9,923 nt of DNA, from positions 10,745-20,667 of the forward strand of contig DBDA01000036.1 of NCBI GenBank assembly GCA_002293375.1. The letters are read 5' to 3'. Each line of letters begins with the position of its first letter. The first letter of the stretch is position 1. The position numbers were made by a program, and so were the translations under genes. The DNA comes from Odoribacter sp. UBA944 (GTDB lineage: Bacteria; Bacteroidota; Bacteroidia; Bacteroidales; Marinifilaceae). Below, piece by piece: positions 1-7,163 of this stretch. The notes under the pieces are model-generated. The model saw nothing but the letters and a program-made list of their open reading frames with translations. It did no database searches and was not told the origin of the DNA.

Positions 1-1834
1 GAAAAAGAACAACCCGGTACTGATCGGGGAACCCGGAGTGGGCAAATCGGCTATCGCAGAGGGATTGGCCATCCGGATCACCCAGCGAAAAGTGTCTCGG
101 GTGCTGTTCGACAAGCGGGTGGTAGCGTTGGACATCGCTTCCATTGTGGCCGGAACCAAATACCGGGGACAGTTCGAAGAGCGGATGAAGGCCATTCTGA
201 ACGAGTTGGCCGGAAATAAAAATATCATCCTCTTTATCGATGAGATCCATACAATCGTCGGCGCCGGAGGATCCGGCGGAAGTCTGGATGCAGCCAATAT
301 GCTGAAACCGGCTTTGGCCCGGGGGGAGATCCAGTGCATCGGCGCTACAACCTTGAACGAATACCGCCAGAATATAGAGAAAGACGGGGCCCTGGAACGT
401 CGTTTCCAAAAAGTGCTCGTCGAGCCGACTTCCGGCGAAGAGACCCTCGAAATACTAAACAACATCAAATCGCGGTACGAAGACCACCACAACGTACGGT
501 ACACGCCGGAAGCGATCAAGGCTTGCGTCACCCTGACCACCCGTTACATTTCGGACCGGGCGCTGCCGGACAAAGCCATCGATGCGTTGGACGAGGCCGG
601 TTCCCGGACCCACATTACCCACATCCGGGTTCCTTTTGTGATTGAGGAGTTGGAACGGAACATCGAGGAGATCAAGACCCGTAAAAAAGAGGCAGCAAAA
701 CAACAGAATTTTGAAGTCGCAGCGGCTTTTCGGGACGAAGAACGGCAGATGGTCGCCCGGTTGGAACGGGAAAAGGCGCGGTGGCAGACGGAACTGAACG
801 AGAACCGGGTAATCGTAGACGAAGAGCAAGTGGCCGAAGTCGTAGCGCTGATGACCGGCGTACCGGTCAAACGGATCGCCAAAACAGAAGGGATGAAACT
901 GTTGCAGATGCACGACGAATTGGCCGGCAGCGTGATCGGACAGGACGAAACCATCGGGAAAATCGTCAAGGCGATACACCGGAACCGGGCCGGATTAAAA
1001 GATCCGAACCGTCCGATCGGTTCCTTTATTTTCCTGGGGCCGACGGGAGTCGGAAAGACCCAATTGGCGAAGATACTGGCCCGTTACCTGTTCGATACGG
1101 ACGATGCTTTGATCCGCATCGACATGAGCGAATACATGGAAAAATTCGCTGTCTCCAGATTGGTAGGCGCTCCTCCCGGATATGTCGGTTACGAAGAGGG
1201 AGGGCAACTGACCGAAAAAGTGAGAAGAAAACCCTACTCCGTGGTCTTGCTGGACGAGATCGAAAAAGCGCATCCCGATGTATTCAACATTCTATTGCAA
1301 CTGCTGGACGACGGGCAGTTGACCGACAGTTTGGGGCGCCGGGTCGATTTCAAGAATACGATCATCATTATGACCTCCAATATCGGCAGCCGGCAGTTAA
1401 AGGATTTCGGGCGTGGCATCGGATTCGGCCGGGAGGACAGGAGCCAGGACAGCGAATACGCCAAAGGAGTAGTGCAAAAAGCGCTGAAAACGACTTTTGC
1501 CCCGGAATTCCTGAACCGGGTCGACGATGTGATCGTCTTCAACTCCCTCTCTAAAGAAAACATCCACCAAATCGTCGACATTGAGCTCCAGGGATTGGTG
1601 AAACGGGTGCAGGAACTGGGATACACCATACAAATCTCGGAAGGCGCCCGGGAATTTCTGACGGAAAAGGGGTACGATCCCCAGTACGGGGCCCGGCCGC
1701 TGAAGCGGGCCATTCAAAAATACCTGGAAGACGAACTGGCGGAAGTCATCATCAAAGGGGCTGCTCCGGAAGGCAGACTGTTGGAGGTCGATTGCGATCG
1801 GGAACAGGATAAGATCGTTGTTCGTACGCTTTAA
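1..1834 (+). CDS. clpC: ClpC-type AAA+ unfoldase, ATP-binding subunit of Clp protease (5' end missing)
   Basis: Hsp100 ATPase that unfolds proteins and threads them into the ClpP peptidase in the cytosol. The reading frame is open to the window edge (first full codon at base 2), so the N-domain and start lie upstream; 610 residues remain. In order: first Walker A GEPGVGKS (residues 9-16), Walker B with DE at 80-81, Arg-finger region LERRF (about 131-135), and a short coiled-coil middle domain with a UVR-like motif (about 213-267), as in ClpC and not the long ClpB arm. Then second Walker A GPTGVGKT (346-353), second Walker B DE at 418-419, sensor 2 GARPLKR (563-569) and the small D2 C-terminal domain. 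An IGF tripeptide (residues 473-475, bases 1418-1426) sits where ClpP-docking loops occur, which supports a ClpP partner. The TAA stop lies 7 bp from the stop of the convergent lrp-like gene. Family assignment is near certain; the symbol is slightly less so because the N-domain is unseen. Confidence 0.95.
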   Translation, partial: KKNNPVLIGEPGVGKSAIAEGLAIRITQRKVSRVLFDKRVVALDIASIVAGTKYRGQFEERMKAILNELAGNKNIILFIDEIHTIVGAGGSGGSLDAANMLKPALARGEIQCIGATTLNEYRQNIEKDGALERRFQKVLVEPTSGEETLEILNNIKSRYEDHHNVRYTPEAIKACVTLTTRYISDRALPDKAIDALDEAGSRTHITHIRVPFVIEELERNIEEIKTRKKEAAKQQNFEVAAAFRDEERQMVARLEREKARWQTELNENRVIVDEEQVAEVVALMTGVPVKRIAKTEGMKLLQMHDELAGSVIGQDETIGKIVKAIHRNRAGLKDPNRPIGSFIFLGPTGVGKTQLAKILARYLFDTDDALIRIDMSEYMEKFAVSRLVGAPPGYVGYEEGGQLTEKVRRKPYSVVLLDEIEKAHPDVFNILLQLLDDGQLTDSLGRRVDFKNTIIIMTSNIGSRQLKDFGRGIGFGREDRSQDSEYAKGVVQKALKTTFAPEFLNRVDDVIVFNSLSKENIHQIVDIELQGLVKRVQELGYTIQISEGAREFLTEKGYDPQYGARPLKRAIQKYLEDELAEVIIKGAAPEGRLLEVDCDREQDKIVVRTL

Positions 1835-1841
1835 ACAGATT

Positions 1842-2309
1842 CTAAGACTCCTGTAGGATGTCGATCTGCTTCTCGATAACCTGATCCAACGAGATAAAAG
1901 TTTCTGTTTTGGAGATACCCGGCACATTCTGCAAGGTATTGATCAATACATCCATCAGGTGCTGGTGGTCATTGCACCGGAGTTTGATCAGAAATGCATA
2001 ATTTCCCGTGATAAAATGGCATTCCGTAATTTCCGGAATTTTCTCCAACTCCTTCACCACCGATTTGTATTGATGGGCATGATCCAGTACAACACCGATA
2101 TAGGCGCAGATCTTCAATCCGAGCGCTCTCGGTTTGACCACGAAATGCGACCCTTCGATGATCCCCGCCTCCTCCATTTTTTTGACACGCTGGTGGATAG
2201 CGGCTCCGGAAATACCGCACTCCCGGGCAATTTCCAAAAAAGGGATCCGGGCGTCTTTCACTAAATACGAGAGGATCTTCTTGTCTATATCGTCGATCTG
2301 GTACTTCAT
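1842..2309 (-). CDS. Lrp/AsnC family transcriptional regulator
   Basis: A 155-residue DNA-binding regulator of the leucine-responsive/AsnC family, which normally senses an amino acid or related small molecule and acts as dimers or octamers. An N-terminal winged HTH spans residues 4-55: DDIDKKILSYLVKDAR is the family's opening helix, and ISGAAIHQRVKKMEEAGII is the recognition helix and wing. A C-terminal RAM effector domain follows (about 66-150), with a TGNYAFLIKL segment at 101-110 where the ligand-binding turn lies in homologues. Length is typical. The ATG at 2309 starts directly at the conserved MKYQIDDIDKKIL stretch. It lies 18 bp downstream of the TetR-like gene on the same strand, so the two are probably co-transcribed. 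The effector and targets cannot be read from the sequence. The Bacteroidota have many paralogues, so no symbol is given. Confidence 0.93.
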   Translation of the reverse strand: MKYQIDDIDKKILSYLVKDARIPFLEIARECGISGAAIHQRVKKMEEAGIIEGSHFVVKPRALGLKICAYIGVVLDHAHQYKSVVKELEKIPEITECHFITGNYAFLIKLRCNDHQHLMDVLINTLQNVPGISKTETFISLDQVIEKQIDILQES

Positions 2310-2327
2310 AAATGTCGCTTTGATGAG

Positions 2328-2951
2328 TTATCTGAAATTCAGTACACTGTACAATTGTTTGCGCTGTTTGTAATACTTCTTCCCCTCTTCGTTCGTAACG
2401 GATGTTATGACATGGTCGATCATGTTGTTGAAGATGGTCGCAAACGTATAACCTTCCGGCGGATAGATCTCCGGGTTGTGAATGTCGTTGAGCCGGGCGA
2501 TGCACATCCGCGTAATCATTTCGCTGGAAACATCGTCTTTGTAAATGCCCTGTTCCATCCCCTTCTCGATATTGATCTTGAATTTCTCATAAATAAAGGC
2601 AGAACGGAGTCTTTTGTGGCTTTCATACAGCACGGGAAACGTTTCAGCCAGTTGCATGGTCACCGAGGGGGTGACGTGGAAAAAGCGATCGTTGATTTCG
2701 TTGCCCACGATCAGCAGGATATCGATGGCGTTCCAACCGTCAAAATTGTATTCGGTGAATATAGCCTCAAAACAGTTCCGTTCGTGCTCCCAAATGGTAT
2801 TCACAATATCTTCCCGGCTCGTAAAATGCTGTTTCAGTTCGTTCAGCGTCAAGCCCACCCGGTTCAGGTGTTCCTCCGTAAAATCGTGTATTCCGTAGTG
2901 ATGGATGTACTTCCTGAGCTTCTCCGCCAATTCGATTTTCTTCTGATCCAT
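2328..2951 (-). CDS. TetR/AcrR-like transcriptional regulator
   Basis: A 207-residue, mostly helical protein. Residues 5-60 fit a TetR-type HTH: an opening helix KIELAEKLRKYIHHYG, then TEEHLNRVGLTLNELKQHF (25-43), which matches the usual TxxxIAxxxGVSxGTLYxHF pattern loosely, then SREDIVNTIWEHERN. The usual small residues of the recognition helix are altered, so the HTH is divergent. The rest is an unassigned helical ligand-binding and dimerisation domain. The gene is divergent from the PafA-like gene, with 89 bp between their start codons, and is followed after 18 bp by the Lrp-like gene. That places it as the first gene of a two-regulator unit and as a candidate regulator of the divergent gene. 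The ligand is unknown. Family call is likely; specific role is not supported. Confidence 0.8.
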   Translation of the reverse strand: MDQKKIELAEKLRKYIHHYGIHDFTEEHLNRVGLTLNELKQHFTSREDIVNTIWEHERNCFEAIFTEYNFDGWNAIDILLIVGNEINDRFFHVTPSVTMQLAETFPVLYESHKRLRSAFIYEKFKINIEKGMEQGIYKDDVSSEMITRMCIARLNDIHNPEIYPPEGYTFATIFNNMIDHVITSVTNEEGKKYYKQRKQLYSVLNFR

Positions 2952-3014
2952 ACTTCCGATAACTTGTAGACTCTAATTAACTTGGTAAAATTAAGAAAAA
3001 AAACCAATTTGTTG

Positions 3015-3022
3015 TACCTTTG
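3015..3022 (+). promoter_or_regulatory. Bacteroidota-type -7 box upstream of the PafA-like gene
   Basis: TACCTTTG matches the TAnnTTTG -7 consensus of the phylum exactly. It ends 18 bp before the ATG at 3041, giving a short leader. An A-rich tract (2994-3005) lies just upstream. The -33 position holds only a weak match (TTAAG, 2991-2995). The box also argues against the upstream in-frame TTG at 3020, which falls inside it, as the start codon. Confidence 0.6.
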
Positions 3023-3040
3023 CGCGAAAATACGCTGTAC

Positions 3041-4639
3041 ATGACAAAAAGATCCCTCCTGCTGATCATATCTCTACTGAACACCTTGTTTCTCCTCGCT
3101 TCCGGAAATAAAACAAAATTAGTGGTCGGCATCACGTTGAATCAGTTTTACCCCGAATGGTTCGCCATCTATGCAAACGAATTGGGCGAAGGTGGATTAA
3201 AGCGGATCCTTCACGACGGGAAAATGACGCTGGCGGATTATCAATATGCTTACAGTCAGAATGGAACAGATCAGGCGACCCTCTACTCCGGTATGTTGCC
3301 TTCCGGGCACGGGATCATAGCGCACGACTGGTACAACCGCCTCCGGAAAGTCCGGGAAAACAACGTCCGGGCAGACGGATATGCGGAGATCGGGGAGGGT
3401 GGCCGGAAGGCTGGAGCTTCCCCGGAACAGTTGCAGACACTTACGGCAGGTTGCATGTTGAAGATGAACAACGTATTCTCCCGGGTCTACAGCATCGGAC
3501 TGAATGCGGAAGAGGCGGTACTCAGCGGAGGTTCCTGTGCGGACATGGCCTTTTGGCTGAGCGAGAAGAGCGGAAAGTGGGTATCATCTGCTTACTATGC
3601 CGATACCCTGCCCCGGTGGGTACACGCTTACAACCGGCTGATCGAATCGGACTTCATGATCCGCAAAGGGTGGATGTCCATAGAAAACGAACTGGCAGGA
3701 AGTGCGGTCACCCGCATGAGAAATAAAATAGGGTTGGGAAACGGTTTTTTTTACGACCTGTCGCAGGCGAAAAAACAGTTCAATACCTACCGGGTACTGA
3801 AAGGCGCCCCGTATGGGAACACCTTGGTTGCCGACATGGCCGGGAAAGTAGTAGACGAAGCCAGGCTCGGAAAAGACAACGATGTAGATCTATTGGCCCT
3901 GAATTTTTCGGCCCTGGATTACATGAACCGGGATTTTGGCGTCTATTCGCCGGAGTTCCGGGACCTGGTGTTCCGGTTGGACCGGGACCTGAAAAAACTG
4001 TTGGAATTGCTGGACCAGAAAGTCGGCAAGGGAAACTATACGGTTTTTATGACCTTTTCCGAAGCCCGGGAACTCTTTCCGGAGGAGTTGGAAAAATTGA
4101 AAGTGCGCGGCGACTATTTCCGTATTTTCAAATCGGTCTCTTTGCTGAAATCATACCTGAACTTGGTATATGGGGCCGGCGAGTGGATTGCGGATTACGA
4201 CGCGGGACAAATCTACCTGAACCGGGAACTCATTGAAACAAAAAAACTTTCTCTGCAAGAGATACAGGACCGGGTAGCCGGATTTATGATCGAGTTCGAA
4301 GGGGTTTCCAAAGTACTGACGGCTTATTCGCTTACACACAACGCTTTTGCATACGGGCAGGAGTGGCGGATGCAGAATGCTTTTTCCCAGAAACGGAGCG
4401 GAGATGTGCTGTTTTGCCTGCAACCGGCCTGGATACCGGCCTTACAAGACAAGGAAGATTTTTATTTCCGCTACAGCAAACGCACCAAAGTGCCCCTCTA
4501 TTTTTACGGAGCGGGCGTAGGGGACGGTACCCATGCGGCGTTCCGGAACGAATGCCGGATGATAGACGTTTTGCCGACCCTTTGCAGGCTTGCCGGTATT
4601 CCGGTGCCCTATACAGCACAAGGAGAGTTTATTTTTTGA
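3041..4639 (+). CDS. Secreted PafA-like alkaline phosphatase superfamily protein, probable pseudoenzyme
   Basis: A 532-residue exported protein with a signal peptide at about residues 1-21 (MTKR, hydrophobic core, LLASG). The body follows PafA-type alkaline phosphatases/phosphodiesterases throughout: KLVVGITLNQF (26-36), QATLYSGMLPSGHGIIAHDWY (78-98), KWVSSAYYADTLPRWV (179-194), NFSALDY (288-294), KVPLYFYG (483-490), DVLPTLCRLAGIPVP (509-523). By comparison with PafA as I remember it, the active-site residues are replaced. The first Asp ligand becomes N34, the Thr nucleophile N74, the DxxxH pair D293/R297, the DH pair S340/E341, the last His K483, the Asn N100 equivalent H95, and Lys/Arg 162/164 become N155/E157. 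Only one Asp ligand remains. The frame is intact and full-length, so this is not simple decay. It overlaps the convergent gldD 3' end by 11 bp. The fold call is firm; lack of catalysis is inferred. A binding or scaffold role in the periplasm is possible. Confidence 0.85.
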   Translation: MTKRSLLLIISLLNTLFLLASGNKTKLVVGITLNQFYPEWFAIYANELGEGGLKRILHDGKMTLADYQYAYSQNGTDQATLYSGMLPSGHGIIAHDWYNRLRKVRENNVRADGYAEIGEGGRKAGASPEQLQTLTAGCMLKMNNVFSRVYSIGLNAEEAVLSGGSCADMAFWLSEKSGKWVSSAYYADTLPRWVHAYNRLIESDFMIRKGWMSIENELAGSAVTRMRNKIGLGNGFFYDLSQAKKQFNTYRVLKGAPYGNTLVADMAGKVVDEARLGKDNDVDLLALNFSALDYMNRDFGVYSPEFRDLVFRLDRDLKKLLELLDQKVGKGNYTVFMTFSEARELFPEELEKLKVRGDYFRIFKSVSLLKSYLNLVYGAGEWIADYDAGQIYLNRELIETKKLSLQEIQDRVAGFMIEFEGVSKVLTAYSLTHNAFAYGQEWRMQNAFSQKRSGDVLFCLQPAWIPALQDKEDFYFRYSKRTKVPLYFYGAGVGDGTHAAFRNECRMIDVLPTLCRLAGIPVPYTAQGEFIF

Positions 4640-5228
4640 CTTTTTCAAAACGGACGGTCTCCATCAATTCGATGATGTCCTGTTTTAAGTACTCCACAAC
4701 GGGAGCCAGCGAATCTTTATTAGGACGGCTTTCAAAGTAGAGCGATCCCCGGAGAAAATGCCGCACGGAGTCGGTCACAAAAAACTGGGCGGGAGAGGCG
4801 GCATTCCCTTCGATGAGGTAAAGGATGCCCAATACCGGATCCTCTTTCCGGATCAACGGCCATTCGTTGATGGCCTCCGCTTTGCCGGTGTGGGCATATA
4901 CCAACCGGTGATTATCCTGCAGAAAGACCTCCAGAGAAGTGTCGGAAACAATCTCCTTGTACGAAATATTGATCGCGGCTTTGTAGTCCGGATAAACAAT
5001 ATCGATCCAGTAAGGTTCCGCTCCCGGTGATGTATCATGCACCACCCGTGCTTCGGTGGCGATGGCGGAGCGATAGGGAAGTGGTTCCTCCATCAGGGTA
5101 TAGCTTTTTTCCGGAAGATCGATCCGGAAATAGCCGTATGGTTTGGGGGTATACTCTTCCCGGCAACTCGTTAAAAGTAGAACAAACAAAAGAAACAGGA
5201 ATACCGGATTACTGCGCATTCGCTTCAT
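4629..5228 (-). CDS. gldD: GldD, gliding-motility-associated lipoprotein
   Basis: A 199-residue lipoprotein. The N-terminus is basic (MKRMR) followed by a hydrophobic stretch and lipobox LLTSC, with the lipidated Cys at residue 22. Directly after come PKPYGYFRIDLPEKSY (28-43), the signature of GldD, and a conserved WIDIVYPDYKAAINISYKE segment (about 73-91). Length and order match the family. GldD is needed for gliding in Flavobacterium and is tied genetically to the type IX secretion machinery; many non-gliding Bacteroidota keep it. The start codon lies inside gldE (20-bp overlap), so the pair is very likely translationally coupled, and ssb lies upstream on the same strand. Its last 11 bp overlap the end of the PafA-like gene on the other strand. 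Exact molecular function is unknown in the family. Confidence 0.93.
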   Translation of the reverse strand: MKRMRSNPVFLFLLFVLLLTSCREEYTPKPYGYFRIDLPEKSYTLMEEPLPYRSAIATEARVVHDTSPGAEPYWIDIVYPDYKAAINISYKEIVSDTSLEVFLQDNHRLVYAHTGKAEAINEWPLIRKEDPVLGILYLIEGNAASPAQFFVTDSVRHFLRGSLYFESRPNKDSLAPVVEYLKQDIIELMETVRFEKVKK

Positions 5229-6507
5229 ACTTGATCTTCTTTATTCTCCGGTTGTCTACATCCAATATGGTGAATTTATGTCTCTTATACATGATCACAT
5301 CGTTTTTCCTGGGGAGCTCCCCTTTGATCTCCAGGATCAATCCGGCCAGGGTATCTGCTTCGCCTTCGATCTCCCGGAAAGATTCACCGTCCAATCCGAG
5401 CGTCTTTTCAAAATCATACAACAGTGTCTGTCCCTCGAAAATATAAGCATTGTTCTGGATCCGGATGTAATTCTGCTCTTTTTCATCGGTTTCATCGTTG
5501 ATATCCCCGACAATCTCTTCCAAAATGTCTTCCATCGTGACCATACCGGAAGTTCCGCCGTATTCATCTACCACAATGGCCAGATGTACCTTCCTGGATT
5601 GAAACTCTTCCAGCAGGTCGTTGAGCTTTTTGGTCTCCGGTACAAAATAGGCGGGACGCAAAAGTTCCTGCCACCGGAAACTGTCGTCTTCTTTCAGATA
5701 GGGGAGCAGATCTTTGATATACAACACCCCTGTGATGTTGTCTAAATTTCCGTCGTATACGGGAATGCGGGAATACCCGTGCTCCATGATCACCTCTTTC
5801 ACCTGCGTAAAGGAGTCTTCGCAGTCCACAGCAATGATGTTGATGCGCGGGCGGAGGATGTCCAGTACGGAAATGTTGCTGAAACGTACGATCCCTTCCA
5901 AAATCTCCTTCTCCTCATTGATCTCGTCTTCCTTGGTCAACTCCAGGGCTTTGGAGAGCTGGTCGATGGATATGTTGTTCTTTTTACCCACCCTGTTGCG
6001 GATCAGGGAAGTGGAGTGGATCAGCAGCCAGGAGAGCGGCCGGCAAATAAACGCTATCGCAGTGAGAGGTGTCTGCATAAACACGGCCATCTGTTTCTGC
6101 GCCCGGTTGGCATAAAGTTTCGGCATTATTTCGCCGAACAGCAGGATCACAAAAGTGACCACAATGACCTGGATGATAAAACCGAGGACCGGATTGGCGG
6201 AAAAATCGAACAGGGAATCCACCAGGTAGGAGGAGAGAATTACAATCCCTACATTGACAAAATTATTGGATATTAAAATGGTAGCCAATAATTTATCCGG
6301 TTTTTTAGACAAATGGTACGCTTTGGTGTGGCCTTCCGTCCGAAGCTCTTCCACTTGTCCGGGTGTCAGGGAAAAATAGGCGACCTCCGAGGCGGAGATA
6401 ACAGCGGAACAGAAGAGCAGGCAGAGCAGGATAACGGTCAGGACAATATCCATGCTTAAAAATCCGTTGAAAGCAATCGCAGCGGTGTAGAATAAATCAG
6501 GTTCCAA
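5209..6507 (-). CDS. gldE: GldE, CNNM/CorC-like membrane protein with DUF21, CBS pair and CorC_HlyC domains
   Basis: A 432-residue inner-membrane protein. A DUF21/CNNM transmembrane domain covers about residues 18-175, with helices near 18-38, 76-98, 108-127 and 145-166, and motifs SASEVAYFSL (38-47) and GEIMPK (125-130). A CBS pair follows (about 215-270 and 280-335), containing VVDEYGGTSGMVTMEDILEE (312-331). A CorC_HlyC domain (about 348-428) ends the protein. The family is related to magnesium/cobalt efflux and hemolysin-like proteins; GldE is the paralogue encoded next to GldD and is linked to gliding and T9SS function. The ATG at 6507 gives the extra N-terminal segment often seen in GldE; an alternative ATG lies at 6453 (M19, just before the first helix). 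It overlaps gldD by 20 bp and starts 66 bp after ssb. Symbol rests on domain order plus the gldD neighbour. Confidence 0.93.
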   Translation of the reverse strand: MEPDLFYTAAIAFNGFLSMDIVLTVILLCLLFCSAVISASEVAYFSLTPGQVEELRTEGHTKAYHLSKKPDKLLATILISNNFVNVGIVILSSYLVDSLFDFSANPVLGFIIQVIVVTFVILLFGEIMPKLYANRAQKQMAVFMQTPLTAIAFICRPLSWLLIHSTSLIRNRVGKKNNISIDQLSKALELTKEDEINEEKEILEGIVRFSNISVLDILRPRINIIAVDCEDSFTQVKEVIMEHGYSRIPVYDGNLDNITGVLYIKDLLPYLKEDDSFRWQELLRPAYFVPETKKLNDLLEEFQSRKVHLAIVVDEYGGTSGMVTMEDILEEIVGDINDETDEKEQNYIRIQNNAYIFEGQTLLYDFEKTLGLDGESFREIEGEADTLAGLILEIKGELPRKNDVIMYKRHKFTILDVDNRRIKKIKYEANAQ

Positions 6508-6530
6508 AATAGCAATAATTGGTTAAACAT

Positions 6531-6564
6531 ATAGAAGGCCCGGAAACCTGCCGGATTCCGGACC
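6531..6564 (-). terminator. Hairpin between ssb and gldE, possible attenuator
   Basis: On the minus strand a 9-bp stem (arms 6556-6564 and 6537-6545, one G-T wobble) with a 10-base loop begins 9 bases past the ssb stop. It is followed by TTCTAT, a poor U-tract. It could lower read-through from ssb into gldE or protect the ssb 3' end. The weak tail means it is probably not a full terminator. Confidence 0.4.
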
Positions 6565-6573
6565 TCGGCCCTT

Positions 6574-7014
6574 TCAGAACGGCAGGTCGTCGCTGTCGTC
6601 GCTCTCTTGGGCAACAGGAGTTTCCGTCAAAGCCGGCTTGGAAAAAGAGGGCGTCGCCTCCCGTACCGGAGCTTCTGTCCCGTCCGGACGTCCGAAGGAA
6701 AGCATCTGCATATTATCGGCGTATATTTCCGTTGTATACCTTTTGTTACCGCTCTGATCGTCCCAGACGCGGGTGCGGAGCCTGCCTTCGATGTAGAGGC
6801 GCATCCCTTTCTTGACATATTTTTCAACGATTTCCGCCAATCCTCTCCAGAGAACAACATTGTGCCACTCGGTCTGTTCAACTTTTTCTCCGTTCCGGTT
6901 TTTGTAATTTTCCGTAGTCGCCAGGCGCAGGTTCGCAACGGCTACGCCGCCCTCCAGGTACTTGACTTCCGGGTCGGCACCGACATTTCCGATTAAGATA
7001 ACTTTGTTTACCAT
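6574..7014 (-). CDS. ssb: Single-stranded DNA-binding protein
   Basis: A 146-residue SSB that coats single-stranded DNA in replication, repair and recombination. One OB fold spans residues 1-107: MVNKVILIGNVGADPEVKYL (1-20), ANLRLATTENYKNRNGEK (27-44), TEWHNVVLWRGLAE (48-61) with the stacking Trp residues 50 and 56, and KKGMRLYIEGRLRTR (68-82). A disordered linker (108-137) follows, then the acidic tip DDSDDLPF (139-146), the docking peptide for SSB partner proteins. The start at 7014 is chosen because the frame open upstream to 7119 encodes unrelated residues and the family begins at MVNKVILIGN. It is the first gene of ssb-gldE-gldD and is divergent from the transporter gene. Confidence 0.97.
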   Translation of the reverse strand: MVNKVILIGNVGADPEVKYLEGGVAVANLRLATTENYKNRNGEKVEQTEWHNVVLWRGLAEIVEKYVKKGMRLYIEGRLRTRVWDDQSGNKRYTTEIYADNMQMLSFGRPDGTEAPVREATPSFSKPALTETPVAQESDDSDDLPF

Positions 7015-7062
7015 AGTAGTGTTGTTTGGTTTTCCACAAGATAAGGGAAAACAATCAAAAAA

Positions 7063-7070
7063 CGAAGGTA
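7063..7070 (-). promoter_or_regulatory. Candidate -7 box for ssb
   Basis: Read on the minus strand, TACCTTCG matches the TAnnTTTG consensus at 5 of 6 fixed positions. It lies about 48 bp before the ssb ATG, inside the 149-bp divergent region (7015-7163). The upstream -33 position is only T-rich with no clear TTTG, so the call is tentative. Confidence 0.4.
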
Positions 7071-7148
7071 GCGGAAAAAAAGCAAATAAAAAAATGAACG
7101 AACAAGTATAATATTCCACCTGCTCGACAAATTCTTCCGGATTTTACG

Positions 7149-7156
7149 TAGCTTTG
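7149..7156 (+). promoter_or_regulatory. -7 box of the transporter gene, implying a very short leader
   Basis: TAGCTTTG matches TAnnTTTG exactly and ends only 7 bases before the ATG at 7164. If used with normal spacing, transcription would begin within a few bases of the start codon. No convincing -33 TTTG is visible at the expected distance. The in-frame TAG at 7149 rules out an earlier start. Confidence 0.5.
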
Positions 7157-7163
7157 TTGTCGT

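Noticed and set aside
38..40. GTG at 38 as the clpC start
   Set aside because: It lies inside the Walker A motif. The frame continues to the window edge, so the gene is cut by the window, not started here.
455..979. Long antisense frames within clpC
   Set aside because: Open frames opposite a GC-rich conserved gene are expected. The sense frame is unmistakable ClpC.
3020..3040. In-frame TTG start 7 codons upstream of the PafA-like ATG
   Set aside because: The TTG lies inside the TAnnTTTG promoter box. The ATG at 3041 begins a normal signal peptide (MTKRSLLL).
7015..7119. Upstream extension of ssb by 35 codons
   Set aside because: The extra residues do not belong to SSB. The family begins at MVNKVILIGN, and the extension would run over the ssb promoter region.
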